NCBI GenBank assembly: GCA_003577275.1
Contig: QEVO01000007.1
Coordinates: 1 to 64,000 of the forward strand
Direction of reading: 5' to 3'
DNA length: 64,000 bases
Source: Pseudomonadota bacterium
GTDB lineage: Bacteria; Pseudomonadota; Alphaproteobacteria; Sphingomonadales; Govanellaceae
Both the position numbers and the translations under genes were made by a program. This document shows positions 8,569-19,120 of the stretch, piece by piece; position 1 is the first letter of the stretch; each line of letters starts with the position of its first letter. The notes under the pieces were generated by a model. That model was not told the DNA's origin, ran no database searches, and worked only from the letters and a program-made list of their open reading frames with translations.

Positions 8569-8586
8569 TTTAAACGATCGTTTAAA
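8569..8586. promoter_or_regulatory. 18-bp perfect palindrome, candidate TetR-family operator
   Basis: TTTAAACGATCGTTTAAA lies 22 bp upstream of the acyl-CoA dehydrogenase start. Its core AAAC-N4-GTTT resembles the operators of fatty-acid TetR regulators such as PsrA. No TetR gene is in the window, so the regulator is inferred. Confidence 0.6.
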
Positions 8587-8628
8587 TACTACGAATCGCC
8601 CCCATTGTCAATGAACCGGACGTCCCCC

Positions 8629-9399
8629 TCACATGAAACTGCAGGTGGCCATGGTCACCCCGCCGTCCACCACCAGGTTGTGGGCGGTCACGAAGCGCGC
8701 GGCGTCGGAAGCCAGGAATACCACCGGCCCGCCGATATCCTCGGGCTGGCCCGGCCGCTTCAACGGCGTCAGACGATCGATGAAGGTAGCGGACTGAGGA
8801 TTATCAAACAGCGCCTTGGCGAAATCGGTCTTAATCAAACCCGGCGAGATGCAGTTGATCCGCACGCCCTTATCCCCCCACTCCACGGCGTAGTTGCGCG
8901 CCAGTTGCACGTCGGCGGCCTTGGAGATGGCGTAGGCGCCTATGTTGCTGGTGCCGGCCAGGCCGACGACGCTAGAGATGATGATCACCGAGCCGCCGCC
9001 CCGCGCCGCCATCTTCGGGATCACCAGATTGCACAGCCAGAGATTGCTTTTGACATTGGTGCTCATGATTTTGTCGAAAGCCTCGTCGCTGATCTCGCCC
9101 ATGGTCCCGTAGAAGGGATTGACGGCGGCATTGCATACCAGGATGTCGATGGGGCCAAGCTGACGCTCGGTTTCGGCCACCAGGCGTTCCAAGTCCTCCT
9201 TGCGCGACACATTGGCCGGGATGGCGACCGCGATGCCGCCCGCCGCTTTAATTTCGTCCACCACCGCCGCGCAGGCGTCCGCCTTGCGGCTGGACACCAC
9301 CACCTTGGCCCCGGCCTTGGCCAGCGCCATCACCGACGCCTTGCCGATGCCGCGGCTCGATCCGGTGACGACCGCGACTTTTCCTGATAGATCGAACAT
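8629..9399 (-). CDS. SDR family NAD(P)-dependent oxidoreductase
   Basis: A 256-residue classical short-chain dehydrogenase. It has the cofactor motif TGSSRGIGKASVM (residues about 12-24), the NAA motif, catalytic Ser in SSVVG and YAISK with the catalytic Tyr and Lys. The end GGVTMATCSFM is unusual and hydrophobic. It starts 12 bp after the stop of the FadJ-like gene and is probably co-transcribed with it. Given the context it may reduce or oxidise a fatty-acyl or hydroxyacyl intermediate, but the substrate is not visible. Confidence 0.9.
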   Translation of the reverse strand: MFDLSGKVAVVTGSSRGIGKASVMALAKAGAKVVVSSRKADACAAVVDEIKAAGGIAVAIPANVSRKEDLERLVAETERQLGPIDILVCNAAVNPFYGTMGEISDEAFDKIMSTNVKSNLWLCNLVIPKMAARGGGSVIIISSVVGLAGTSNIGAYAISKAADVQLARNYAVEWGDKGVRINCISPGLIKTDFAKALFDNPQSATFIDRLTPLKRPGQPEDIGGPVVFLASDAARFVTAHNLVVDGGVTMATCSFM

Positions 9400-9411
9400 G
9401 AATGCCTTCTC

Positions 9412-11517
<2,106 letters not shown>

Positions 11518-11542
11518 GCTCTGCCTGCTTTACTTCATAATT

Positions 11543-11552
11543 CAAACGTTTG
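11543..11552. promoter_or_regulatory. 10-bp palindrome upstream of the FadJ-like gene
   Basis: CAAACGTTTG lies 25 bp upstream of the FadJ-like start. It shares the AAAC/GTTT half-sites of the palindrome at 8569-8586, though without the 4-bp spacer. It may be read by the same or a related regulator. Confidence 0.4.
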
Positions 11553-11709
11553 TATGATTATCTACCTTGACCATCGCGCCAAGGCAACCGGGAACTCCCA
11601 CCATAGCGTGAAGGCAGGGGAATCCAATGGATTACCGCGTGACTTGGGCGGCTCCCTTCCGGTATCGTCGCAGGGGGAATAAAGAGACCAGGGGAGCGGA
11701 GCAGGAAAC

Positions 11710-12849
11710 GTGACGGCGGGCGATGAACGGCCATCCTTCGAACTGGTCACGGACGATGAAGGGGCGACTGTGCGTCTGGCCGGCGCCTGGACGGTGGAAA
11801 CCGCCGGCCCCCTGTTCCAGGAGCTGCAACTGCTCCGACTGCCGGGCCGCGGCCGTCTGATTCTGGATGGCGCCGCCTTGAGCGCGGTGGACACCGCCGG
11901 CGCGTGGCTGATCTATCGCCTTGGCCGCGAGGCGCGCAAAAACAATCTGGCCGTTGACCTTGCCGCCATGCGCGGTCCTCACCGCTCGCTGATTGACGAG
12001 GTGGCGGCCAACGACGCCCCCTGCCCAGTCACGCCGCCGCACAAGCTGGGCGCGGTGCAACTGCTGGAAGATCTCGGAAAAGGAACGGCGGATCTTTGGC
12101 GGGAAGGCTTGAAGTTTGTCAGCTTCGTCGGCCTCGTCGTCGTCACCATCGGCCGCACCCTCTTGCAGCCTCAGCGCCTGCGCTTCACGTCGGTGGTCTA
12201 TCACATGGAGCAAGTGGGGGTGCGCGCCATGCCGATCGTCGGGCTGATGGCGTTTCTCCTCGGCATCGTCATCGCCCAGCAGGGCGAATTCCAATTGCGC
12301 CGCTTCGGCGCGGAAGTTTTCGTTGTCGATCTGGTGGCGATTTCCATTTTGCGCGAAATCGCCATTCTGATTACCGCCATCATGCTGGCCGGCCGTTCGG
12401 GCAGCGCCTTTACGGCGCAGATCGGCACCATGGTGTTGAACGAGGAGATTGACGCCATGCGCACGCTGGGCATCGATCCCATCGAAACCCTGGTGCTGCC
12501 GCGCTTGTTCGCCATCGTGTTGATGACGCCGCTCTTGACCTTTTATTCCGACATCATCGGCATTTTCGGCGGCGGCCTCTTCTCCTGGCTGGCGCTCGAC
12601 ATGACGCCGGCGGCCTTTATTGATCGCCTGAACGCGGCGATCACCACCGACAGCTTTCTGGTCGGCATCATCAAGGCGCCGTTCTTCGCCGCTGTAATTG
12701 CGTTGGCCGGCTGCTTTGAGGGCTTGAAGGTTTCCGGCGGCGCGGAAAGCGTCGGCAAGCAGACCACCCGCTCGGTGGTGGAATCGATTTTCCTGGTGAT
12801 CGTGCTTGACGCCGCGTTCGCCGTATTCTTTTCGGCCATCAACATGTGA
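11710..12849 (+). CDS. mlaE: MlaE-type lipid ABC transporter permease with N-terminal STAS domain
   Basis: A 379-residue fusion. Residues about 1-110 form a STAS/MlaB-like domain (ERPSFELVTDDEGATVRLAG..., with SAVDTAGAWLIYRLG matching the conserved STAS helix). Residues about 130-379 are the MlaE permease, with the signature LRREIAI-like segment ISILREIAILITAIMLAGRS and GTMVLNEEIDAMRTLGIDP. It should move phospholipids between inner and outer membrane with the ATPase and MlaD encoded next. GTG at 11710 follows AGGA. MlaB, usually separate, is fused here. It is the first gene of a four-gene operon. Confidence 0.93.
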   Translation: MTAGDERPSFELVTDDEGATVRLAGAWTVETAGPLFQELQLLRLPGRGRLILDGAALSAVDTAGAWLIYRLGREARKNNLAVDLAAMRGPHRSLIDEVAANDAPCPVTPPHKLGAVQLLEDLGKGTADLWREGLKFVSFVGLVVVTIGRTLLQPQRLRFTSVVYHMEQVGVRAMPIVGLMAFLLGIVIAQQGEFQLRRFGAEVFVVDLVAISILREIAILITAIMLAGRSGSAFTAQIGTMVLNEEIDAMRTLGIDPIETLVLPRLFAIVLMTPLLTFYSDIIGIFGGGLFSWLALDMTPAAFIDRLNAAITTDSFLVGIIKAPFFAAVIALAGCFEGLKVSGGAESVGKQTTRSVVESIFLVIVLDAAFAVFFSAINM

Positions 12850-12859
12850 GGCCGTGAAC

Positions 12860-13651
12860 ATGACCAGCGATCCCGTCATCAAAGTGCGCGGCTTGAAAAC
12901 GGCGTTTGGGCCGCAAGTGGTGCATGACAACCTCGATATTGACGTCTATCAGGGCGAGATCATCGGCGTGGTCGGCGGCTCGGGCACCGGCAAGTCAGTG
13001 CTGCTGCGCTCCATCATCGGCCTCCTGCACCCCGTGGCGGGCTCGATCGAGGTTCTGGGCAAGGACATCATCGGCATGTCCCAGCATGAACTTTTGGAGC
13101 TGGCGGTGCGCTGGGGGGTGCTGTTTCAACATGGCGCGCTTTTTACCTCGCTCACCGTGGCGCAAAATATCGAAGCGCCGTTGCGCGAGCACACCAAGAT
13201 GCCGCAGCAGCTGATGGACGAGATCGCGTCTTATAAGCTGAGCATGGTGGGGCTGCCGCCCGATGCCGGAGCGAAATTTCCCGCCGAATTGTCGGGCGGC
13301 ATGATCAAGCGCGCCGCCCTGGCGCGCTCGCTGGCGCTTGATCCGGATATTCTTTTCCTTGATGAGCCCACCTCGGGACTCGACCCCATCGGCGCCGCCG
13401 CTTTCGACGGCCTCATTCGCCGTCTGCGCGACGCCTTGGGGCTCACCGTCTTTCTCGTCACCCACGATCTCGACACCCTGCACGCGGTATGCGACCGCAT
13501 TGCCGTCCTGGCCGAGAAACGTGTTATCGTCATCGGCGCCATGGATGATATGTTGGCGTGCGAACATCCGTGGGTCAGGGAATACTTCCACGGACCGCGC
13601 TCGCGCGCCGCGGGGCTGCACAAGGCCGCCGGCGACGGGCCACAAGGGTAG
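12860..13651 (+). CDS. mlaF: MlaF-type ABC transporter ATP-binding protein
   Basis: A 263-residue ATPase with Walker A GGSGTGKSVLL (about residues 41-51), the Q-loop in LFQHGALF, the signature LSGGMIKRAALARSLAL, Walker B DILFLDEPTSGLDP and the switch histidine in LVTHDL. LSGGM rather than LSGGQ is typical of MlaF. It powers lipid movement through the MlaE permease. The start is ATG 12860, 10 bp after mlaE ends; longer in-frame starts lie inside mlaE. Confidence 0.95.
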   Translation: MTSDPVIKVRGLKTAFGPQVVHDNLDIDVYQGEIIGVVGGSGTGKSVLLRSIIGLLHPVAGSIEVLGKDIIGMSQHELLELAVRWGVLFQHGALFTSLTVAQNIEAPLREHTKMPQQLMDEIASYKLSMVGLPPDAGAKFPAELSGGMIKRAALARSLALDPDILFLDEPTSGLDPIGAAAFDGLIRRLRDALGLTVFLVTHDLDTLHAVCDRIAVLAEKRVIVIGAMDDMLACEHPWVREYFHGPRSRAAGLHKAAGDGPQG

Positions 13652-13661
13652 GATAACGGGC

Positions 13662-14606
13662 ATGGAGACACGGGCCAGCTACGTGATGATCGGCAGCATC
13701 GTGCTAAGCCTTCTCGTCGCAACATTCGCCTTCGTCATCTGGATCGTCAAGCTGGACATCGACCGCGAATTCGTCGCCTACGACGTGGTCTTTGACAGCG
13801 CGGTCACCGGCCTGACGCTCGGCGCGCCGGTGCGTTATCAGGGCGTTGAAGTGGGACAGGTAAAACGTATCTCGCTTGATCCGGAAAAGCCGGGCTGGGT
13901 GCGGGTGCGGATCGAGGTTGATGAGTTGACGCCGATCCGACAGGATTCCACCGCCTCGCTGGAATTCCAGGGCTTGACCGGCGTTTCCTTCGTCCAACTC
14001 AGCGGCGGCTCGGCGGATGCGCCGCCCTTGGAGGTCAAGCCCGGCGAGGAACGGCCGGTGATCATGGGCCGCCCCTCCTCTCTCGAAACCATTTTCACCG
14101 ACGTGCCAGGACTGATCGCCGAGGTCTCGGTGACGCTCAATGATGTCCGCAAGCTGCTGGGCCCGGAAAACCGCGAGCTGGTGACCGGCATCCTGAAGAA
14201 CGTGCACACCGTCAGCGGCGGCATCGCCGACCGCACCGACCGCATCAAGACGACCATCGATGATTTGGATGCGGCCATTATCGAAGTTCGCGCCGCCGCT
14301 AAGGATTACGGCAAGGTGGCGCGCACCCTTGATGAGGCCGTCTCGACTGATGTCAAGCCGACGCTGGAGCGCTTCAACCGCACCGCCCAAGCGCTGGAGC
14401 GCATGGCCAACAATCTCGACGCCATGGTCGCCGACAGCAAAGGTCCGATCACATCGTTTACCGCCAACACCCTGCCCGAGGCGGCCGAATTCGTGGCCGA
14501 GGCGCGGCGGCTGTCGGCCTCCTTGGCGCGCATTTCCGAGCGTCTGGAGCGCAACCCCAGCGAATTCATGTTCCCGCCCCAAGCACAGGAGTATAAGGCA
14601 AAATGA
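13662..14606 (+). CDS. mlaD: MlaD family periplasmic lipid-binding protein (MCE domain)
   Basis: A 314-residue protein with one N-terminal membrane helix (residues about 7-28, YVMIGSIVLSLLVATFAFVI). An MCE domain follows (about 38-115; VTGLTLGAPVRYQGVEVGQV and GLTGVSFVQL are typical). A long helical C-terminus (about 140-314) with repeated coiled-coil-like segments probably forms the periplasmic barrel or needle. It is longer than the E. coli MlaD of about 180 residues. ATG 13662 follows mlaF by 10 bp. Confidence 0.93.
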   Translation: METRASYVMIGSIVLSLLVATFAFVIWIVKLDIDREFVAYDVVFDSAVTGLTLGAPVRYQGVEVGQVKRISLDPEKPGWVRVRIEVDELTPIRQDSTASLEFQGLTGVSFVQLSGGSADAPPLEVKPGEERPVIMGRPSSLETIFTDVPGLIAEVSVTLNDVRKLLGPENRELVTGILKNVHTVSGGIADRTDRIKTTIDDLDAAIIEVRAAAKDYGKVARTLDEAVSTDVKPTLERFNRTAQALERMANNLDAMVADSKGPITSFTANTLPEAAEFVAEARRLSASLARISERLERNPSEFMFPPQAQEYKAK

Positions 14607-15208
14607 TCCGGCATCGTTTTCTCCCGTCGCTTGTTCTAGCCCTGACGCTTGCGGGCTGCGGCTCGATTCTGAAATTACCTGGCGGCGAACCGGCGGCGCA
14701 CTACATGCTGCGCCCCGCCCCGGCTCGCGAGGTCGACGCGCCGCTGCCCGCGGTGATCATGATCGCCGAGCCCGACGCCTCGGCCGCGCTCGACACCAAC
14801 CGGGTGGCGTTGAAGCCGTCCGAATTAGAATTGCAATATTACGCCGGCGCGCGCTGGGTCGACCGCGCCACGCGGATGCTGCAAAACCATCTCATCGCGG
14901 CGCTGGGCGGCACGGTGAAAGACGTCGGCACCGAGGCGATGACGCTGGCCGCTGATTATCGCGTGCAAACCAACCTGGTGTCGTTTGAAGCCGTGTACGA
15001 CGGCAATAAAATCCCCACCGTGCGCGTCGTCCTTGAGGCCAAGCTGTTCTCGCGCACACCATTGGCGCTGCGCGAGCGCCGCACTTTCCGCGCCGAGGTC
15101 GCCGCATCAAGCGACAAACAGGCCGCCATCATCACCGCCTTTGACCGCGCCACGGCGGACATTACCGCCGAGTTCGTCGATTGGGTGCTGGCAGGGGTGA
15201 GTAAATAA
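14603..15208 (+). CDS. ABC-type transport auxiliary lipoprotein (PqiC/DUF330-like)
   Basis: A 201-residue outer-membrane-type lipoprotein. The signal peptide ends in the lipobox LTLAGC at residues 14-19. The body (HYMLRPAPAREV... and DYRVQTNLVSFEAVYDG) fits the ABC-type transport auxiliary lipoprotein family that partners MCE systems, as PqiC does for PqiAB. Its start overlaps the mlaD stop by 4 bp (ATGA), so translation is coupled. It probably links the MCE complex to the outer membrane, in place of the MlaA or MlaC genes that are absent here. Confidence 0.88.
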   Translation: MIRHRFLPSLVLALTLAGCGSILKLPGGEPAAHYMLRPAPAREVDAPLPAVIMIAEPDASAALDTNRVALKPSELELQYYAGARWVDRATRMLQNHLIAALGGTVKDVGTEAMTLAADYRVQTNLVSFEAVYDGNKIPTVRVVLEAKLFSRTPLALRERRTFRAEVAASSDKQAAIITAFDRATADITAEFVDWVLAGVSK

Positions 15209-15227
15209 CTGGAATTTGCACCGTCAT

Positions 15228-15243
15228 GCCCGCGCAGGCGGGC
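15228..15243. terminator. GC-rich hairpin after the lipid-transport operon
   Basis: Stem GCCCGC/GCGGGC with loop GCAG, within the common dispersed sequence CGTCATGCCCGCGCAGGCGG. There is no T-run. It may stabilise or terminate the operon transcript. The remaining 15244-15347 shows no gene. Confidence 0.4.
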
Positions 15244-15347
15244 GTCCATAGTCTTTAAATTAGCGGCTGGATCTTCTGACTTCACTGTCATGACGACTAA
15301 GAGTGCGGTGGGTATAGGTAGCAATCCCCACTCACCCCTTTCGCGAA

Positions 15348-15368
15348 ACTGTCGCTAAATTTTACAAA
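15348..15368 (+). promoter_or_regulatory. Candidate upstream activator element of the sigma-54 promoter (copy 1)
   Basis: A 21-bp sequence beginning ACTGTCG and ending TTTTACAAA. It matches 17 of 21 positions of the element at 62908-62928 in the same orientation relative to its promoter. It ends 63 bp before the -24 box; the other copy ends 62 bp before. The similarity is seen directly; activator binding is inferred. Confidence 0.65.
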
Positions 15369-15431
15369 ATAATATCGTAGAAGTTTTCTAAAATCATGTT
15401 ATCTGATTGTAATATAAAAATATTCTATTTT

Positions 15432-15448
15432 TGGCACCAGATTTGCTT
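15432..15448 (+). promoter_or_regulatory. Sigma-54 (-24/-12) promoter of the PEP-CTERM gene
   Basis: TGGCAC-N5-TTGCTT with GG-N10-GC spacing is a full match to the RpoN consensus. Transcription would begin near 15458, about 36 nt before the ATG at 15494. Confidence 0.85.
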
Positions 15449-15493
15449 GCGTGTTGAATGTAGTGGTCCTTGTGATTCATTGGGGGATTTGTA

Positions 15494-16216
15494 ATGCGAG
15501 CAGTTCTCAAAATTATTGTGGCGGCTTTGTTGACCGCGACGTCTTTTTCGGCGGCTCATGCCGCGCCGGTCACCATTGGCGGCAATGAGTGGTATCAAGT
15601 GCGGGATCTGGCGGGAGTGAATTGGATCGACATGTTCCTTACCTGCCCGGTGGGATCGTCTTATCAGTGTTCAGGCTCCGTCAACGGCCATGATCTGACC
15701 GGCTGGACTTGGGCCAGCGGATCCGAAGTATCAGCGATGTTCGCCACCGTCGATCCGGCCTCCGTCACCAACATTGACCCGTGGTTCTCTTCGTGGGGCG
15801 ACAAGCTGGCGCTGACCGGCATGGCGATGACCTATCACAATCCAACCTATCAAGATGTCTGGAGCGGCTGGACCCACGATGAATATACCTTGGGTACTGG
15901 CCAAGTTTACGCCTGGATTAACTCTGGCTTCACCAATCAAAGCGGTTTCGATTATACACAATATTTTTATTTGCCTTGGGCCTCCACAAGCCCGAACATC
16001 GGCGCCTGGCTGTGGCGGGAAACGACCGAGAATTCGCCGCTGCCCTGCGGCGCGCTAGCGCCCTGCCCGGTGGAAGACATTCCGGCCGACGACCCGATAG
16101 ACTGCGGCGCGGCTTTTCCCTGCGCTCCGACTGAAACACCAGCCCCTGCCGGCTGGGCGTTATTCGGTTTGGGCCTGGTTGGGTTGCGTCTGGTCAGGGC
16201 CAGAAAACGCTCGTAA
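15494..16216 (+). CDS. PEP-CTERM-like exported protein of unknown function
   Basis: A 240-residue secreted protein. Signal peptide MRAVLKIIVAALLTATSFSA is cleaved near AHA-AP (residues 22-24). The C-terminus has the tripartite exosortase sorting signal: a TPAPAG motif in place of PEP, a hydrophobic helix (WALFGLGLVGLRLV) and a basic tail RARKRS. Before it is a short internal repeat with paired cysteines (CGALAPCPV and CGAAFPCAP). The aromatic-rich middle matches no family I know. Exosortase would cleave the tail and pass the protein to the cell surface; no exosortase gene is in the window. It stands alone behind a sigma-54 promoter. Confidence 0.82.
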   Translation: MRAVLKIIVAALLTATSFSAAHAAPVTIGGNEWYQVRDLAGVNWIDMFLTCPVGSSYQCSGSVNGHDLTGWTWASGSEVSAMFATVDPASVTNIDPWFSSWGDKLALTGMAMTYHNPTYQDVWSGWTHDEYTLGTGQVYAWINSGFTNQSGFDYTQYFYLPWASTSPNIGAWLWRETTENSPLPCGALAPCPVEDIPADDPIDCGAAFPCAPTETPAPAGWALFGLGLVGLRLVRARKRS

Positions 16217-16230
16217 CATGACAGCGATTG

Positions 16231-16260
16231 GCGCCAGCAAGCATTTAGGCCTGCTGGCGC
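16231..16260. terminator. Hairpin between convergent PEP-CTERM and marR genes
   Basis: Perfect 9-bp stem GCGCCAGCA/TGCTGGCGC with a 12-nt loop. It lies between the stops of the two convergent genes and could serve both, though neither strand has a strong T-run. Confidence 0.5.
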
Positions 16261-16263
16261 TGA

Positions 16264-16743
16264 TCATTTGAGTTGTAACGCCCTCTCCGTCAGCCGCGCC
16301 AACAGGCGGTCGAAGGCGGCGCGGTCTTGCGGCGACAGGCTTTCCACCAACGCCGCCTCCATGCGCCGGGCCAGCGGCACCACCTGATCATAGACCCCCC
16401 AGCCCTTGGCCGATAAGGTCAACATTGAGCGCCGGCGGTCCTCGTCGGCGAATTGCCGCTCCAGGTAGCCTGCCTCCAATAGCTGCGCCACCGCCCGGCT
16501 GACCGCCACCTTGTCCATGGCGGTGCGCACCGCCGCCTCGCCCGCCGAGAGGCCGGGATGCTGGGCAAGGATGGCAACCACCCGCCAACCGGGAATGCTG
16601 AGCCCGAATCGCTCGGCGTAAATCCGCGAGATCGCCTCGCTCACCGTGTTCGACAGGATCGACAGGCGGTAGGGCAAAAAGGCATTAAGATCAAGGATAT
16701 CCCTGGTCTTCTCCCGAGCTTTTGCAGCCACGCCGGCCTCCAT
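16264..16743 (-). CDS. MarR family transcriptional regulator
   Basis: A 159-residue winged-helix regulator. The DNA-binding part is recognisable in ILAQHPGLSAGEAAVRTAMD, KVAVSRAVAQLLEAGYLER and the wing QFADEDRRRSMLTLSAKG. ATG 16743 follows AAGGGG by 8 nt; an upstream TTG is less likely. It is divergent from hppD, hmgA and the FAH gene, and the intergenic region has a clear inverted repeat. It probably represses the tyrosine-degradation genes and itself, released by an aromatic ligand. Confidence 0.9.
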   Translation of the reverse strand: MEAGVAAKAREKTRDILDLNAFLPYRLSILSNTVSEAISRIYAERFGLSIPGWRVVAILAQHPGLSAGEAAVRTAMDKVAVSRAVAQLLEAGYLERQFADEDRRRSMLTLSAKGWGVYDQVVPLARRMEAALVESLSPQDRAAFDRLLARLTERALQLK

Positions 16744-16761
16744 CGAAAAAACCCCTTGCAA

Positions 16762-16801
16762 TTAGTTTCTCATGAAACTAAAGTAATTACAAATGAAACT
16801 A
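16762..16801. promoter_or_regulatory. MarR-type operator in the marR/hppD intergenic region
   Basis: An inverted repeat TTAGTTTC-TCAT-GAAACTAA (16762-16781) is followed by a further half-site ATGAAACTA (16793-16801). The latter lies 21 bp, two helical turns, from the same half-site in the palindrome. It starts 18 bp before the marR ATG and fits autoregulation plus control of the divergent hppD. Confidence 0.65.
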
Positions 16802-16870
16802 TAACCTGCCGCCCGGCAGGGACGCCAGCACAGCGTGATCTTCAATTCGCGGATTTTAAGAGGAACTGCA

Positions 16871-17950
16871 ATGGCCGATCTTTTCGACAACCCCATGGGC
16901 ACCGACGGTTTCGAATTCGTCGAGTTCGCGGGGCCTAATCCCGCCGATCTCGATAAGGTTTTTCGCACCTTGGGCTTTGCCCCCGTCGCCCACCACCGTT
17001 CCAAGGACGTCACCCTCTATCGCCAGGGCGACATCAATTTCATCCTCAACAACGAACCGAAAAGCCCGGCCTATTATTTCGCCGAGGAGCATGGGCCGTC
17101 GGCCTGCGGCCTGGCGTTCCGGGTGCGCGATTCGCACAAAGCCTATCGCCGCGCCATCGAGCTTGGCGCGCAGCCCATCGATATTCCCACCGGGCCGATG
17201 GAATTGAAACTGCCGGCGATCAAGGGCATCGGCGGCGCGCCCCTTTATCTCATCGATTGCTATCAGGACGGCTCCAGCATTTATGATATCGACTTTGAAT
17301 TTTATCTCGATGTCGAACGTCATCCCGAAGGCTGCGGCCTGAGCGAAATCGATCACCTGACCCACAACGTCTATCGCGGTCGCATGGCTTATTGGGGGCA
17401 ATTCTACGAAAAGCTCTTTAACTTCCGGGAAATCCGCTACTTCGACATCAAGGGCGAATATACCGGCTTGACGTCGCGCGCCATGACCGCGCCCGACGGC
17501 AAGATCCGCATTCCCTTGAACGAGGAAGCCTCCAGGGGCACCGGCCAGATCGAGGAATTCCTGATGCGCTATAATGGCGAGGGCATTCAGCACGTGGCGC
17601 TCTCCACCAGGGATATTTTCAAGACCTGGGACGCCTTGAAGAAAAACGGCACGCCGTTCATGACGCCGCCGCCCGACACCTATTATGAAATGCTGGAAGA
17701 ACGCTTGTCCGGGCATGGCGAACCAGTGGCGGAGCTGCAAAAACGCGGCATTCTCCTTGATGGCTCGACGAAAAACGGTCAGAAGAAGTTATTGCTGCAA
17801 ATCTTTACCGAGTGCATGATTGGTCCGATGTTCATCGAGATCATCGAGCGCAAGGCCGACGAAGGTTTCGGCGAAGGCAATTTCCGCGCTCTTTTTGAAT
17901 CCATGGAGCGCGACCAAGTCCGCCGTGGCGTCGTACAGCCGACCGAATAA
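16871..17950 (+). CDS. hppD: 4-hydroxyphenylpyruvate dioxygenase
   Basis: A 359-residue non-heme iron enzyme. It converts 4-hydroxyphenylpyruvate to homogentisate, the committed step of tyrosine catabolism. Two vicinal-oxygen-chelate domains are present. Iron-ligand regions are visible as [26 protein letters not shown] and the late glutamate in [12 protein letters not shown], and the C-terminal helix [21 protein letters not shown] is characteristic. ATG 16871 follows AGAGGAA. It is first of a pathway set with hmgA 33 bp downstream. Confidence 0.96.
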   Translation: MADLFDNPMGTDGFEFVEFAGPNPADLDKVFRTLGFAPVAHHRSKDVTLYRQGDINFILNNEPKSPAYYFAEEHGPSACGLAFRVRDSHKAYRRAIELGAQPIDIPTGPMELKLPAIKGIGGAPLYLIDCYQDGSSIYDIDFEFYLDVERHPEGCGLSEIDHLTHNVYRGRMAYWGQFYEKLFNFREIRYFDIKGEYTGLTSRAMTAPDGKIRIPLNEEASRGTGQIEEFLMRYNGEGIQHVALSTRDIFKTWDALKKNGTPFMTPPPDTYYEMLEERLSGHGEPVAELQKRGILLDGSTKNGQKKLLLQIFTECMIGPMFIEIIERKADEGFGEGNFRALFESMERDQVRRGVVQPTE

Positions 17951-17983
17951 TCATCGCCCCCTGACAGAGAGGAGTAATCTCTC

Positions 17984-19108
17984 ATGAAAAACTGGATTTC
18001 ATTCCCCAAAGTCGAAGGCACGGCCAGCCGGCAGGCGCACGTCGATCTGCCCGCCGGCACTTATGAACGGGAAATGGGCAAGGAAGGATTCTTCGGTCCT
18101 GCCGCCCATCTTTATCATAAGCACCCGCCCACCGCTTGGACTTCGTTCGAAGGACCATTGCAGCCCCGCGCCTTCGACACCACCAAATGGAATCACACCG
18201 GCGATCGGCCATGGGACGCTAAAATCTTGCTGTCAAACGCCCACTGCAAGGTCGCCTTCTGGCAGGCGCGCAAAGCGATGGATCGGCTGGTGCGCAACAG
18301 CGACGGCGATCACTTGCTGTTCGTGCACAATGGCGCCGGCGATTTTTATTGCGACTTCGGCCGTCTCACTTACCGCGACGGCGATTACATCATGATCCCG
18401 CGCGGCACGATGTGGCGTATCGAGCCGAAAGAGACCACCGATTTGTTGTTGATCGAAGCCAGCAACGGCAGCTACAAGCTGCCCGACAAGGGATTAGTAG
18501 GACCGCACGCCATCTTTGATCCGGCGATCCTCGATACGCCGCGCATGGATGACAAGTTCCGCGCCCAGCAGACGGAAACGCCATGGACGGTAGAAATCAA
18601 ACGGCTCGATAAGATTTCCACCATCACCTTTCCGTTCAATCCCCTGGACGCGGTGGGCTGGAAGGGCGACTTGACGGTAGTGCGCGTCAACTGGCGCGAC
18701 ATCCGCCCGTTGATGAGCCATCGCTATCATCTGCCGCCCTCGGCGCACAGCACGTTTGTCGCCGACGGTTTTGTGGTCTGCACCTTCGTGCCGCGGCCCA
18801 TCGAATCCGATCCCGGCGCCTTGAAAGTGCCGTTCTATCACAACAACGACGACTACGATGAATTCATCTTCTATCACCGAGGCGAGTTCTTCAGCCGCGA
18901 CAACATCAAGCCCGGCATGACCACCTATCACCCCTGGGGCTTCACCCACGGGCCGCACCCCAAGGCGTTCAAGGCCGGCGAGAAATTCGCCCGCAAGGAG
19001 ACCGACGAGGTGGCGGTGATGATCGACACCCGCTTTGCCTTGGAGGTGGCCAAGGACGCCGAGGGCATCGAATTGAAAGACTACGTGAACTCGTGGAAGA
19101 CGGCATAA
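17984..19108 (+). CDS. hmgA: Homogentisate 1,2-dioxygenase
   Basis: A 374-residue cupin-type iron enzyme that opens the homogentisate ring to 4-maleylacetoacetate. The metal-ligand stretch NNDDYDEFIFYHRGEF and the later HPWGFTHGPHPKAF are the homogentisate dioxygenase hallmarks. The length is shorter than the roughly 430-residue proteobacterial HmgA, which suggests the compact variant. ATG 17984 follows GAGAGGAG. It lies between hppD and the FAH gene; a maleylacetoacetate isomerase gene is not in this cluster. Confidence 0.92.
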   Translation: MKNWISFPKVEGTASRQAHVDLPAGTYEREMGKEGFFGPAAHLYHKHPPTAWTSFEGPLQPRAFDTTKWNHTGDRPWDAKILLSNAHCKVAFWQARKAMDRLVRNSDGDHLLFVHNGAGDFYCDFGRLTYRDGDYIMIPRGTMWRIEPKETTDLLLIEASNGSYKLPDKGLVGPHAIFDPAILDTPRMDDKFRAQQTETPWTVEIKRLDKISTITFPFNPLDAVGWKGDLTVVRVNWRDIRPLMSHRYHLPPSAHSTFVADGFVVCTFVPRPIESDPGALKVPFYHNNDDYDEFIFYHRGEFFSRDNIKPGMTTYHPWGFTHGPHPKAFKAGEKFARKETDEVAVMIDTRFALEVAKDAEGIELKDYVNSWKTA

Positions 19109-19120
19109 CGTTCTGGATCA

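Noticed and set aside
11632..12930. 432-codon minus-strand ORF opposite mlaE
   Set aside because: Composition is His/Gln/Arg-rich shadow sequence and the opposite strand encodes a clear MlaE permease.
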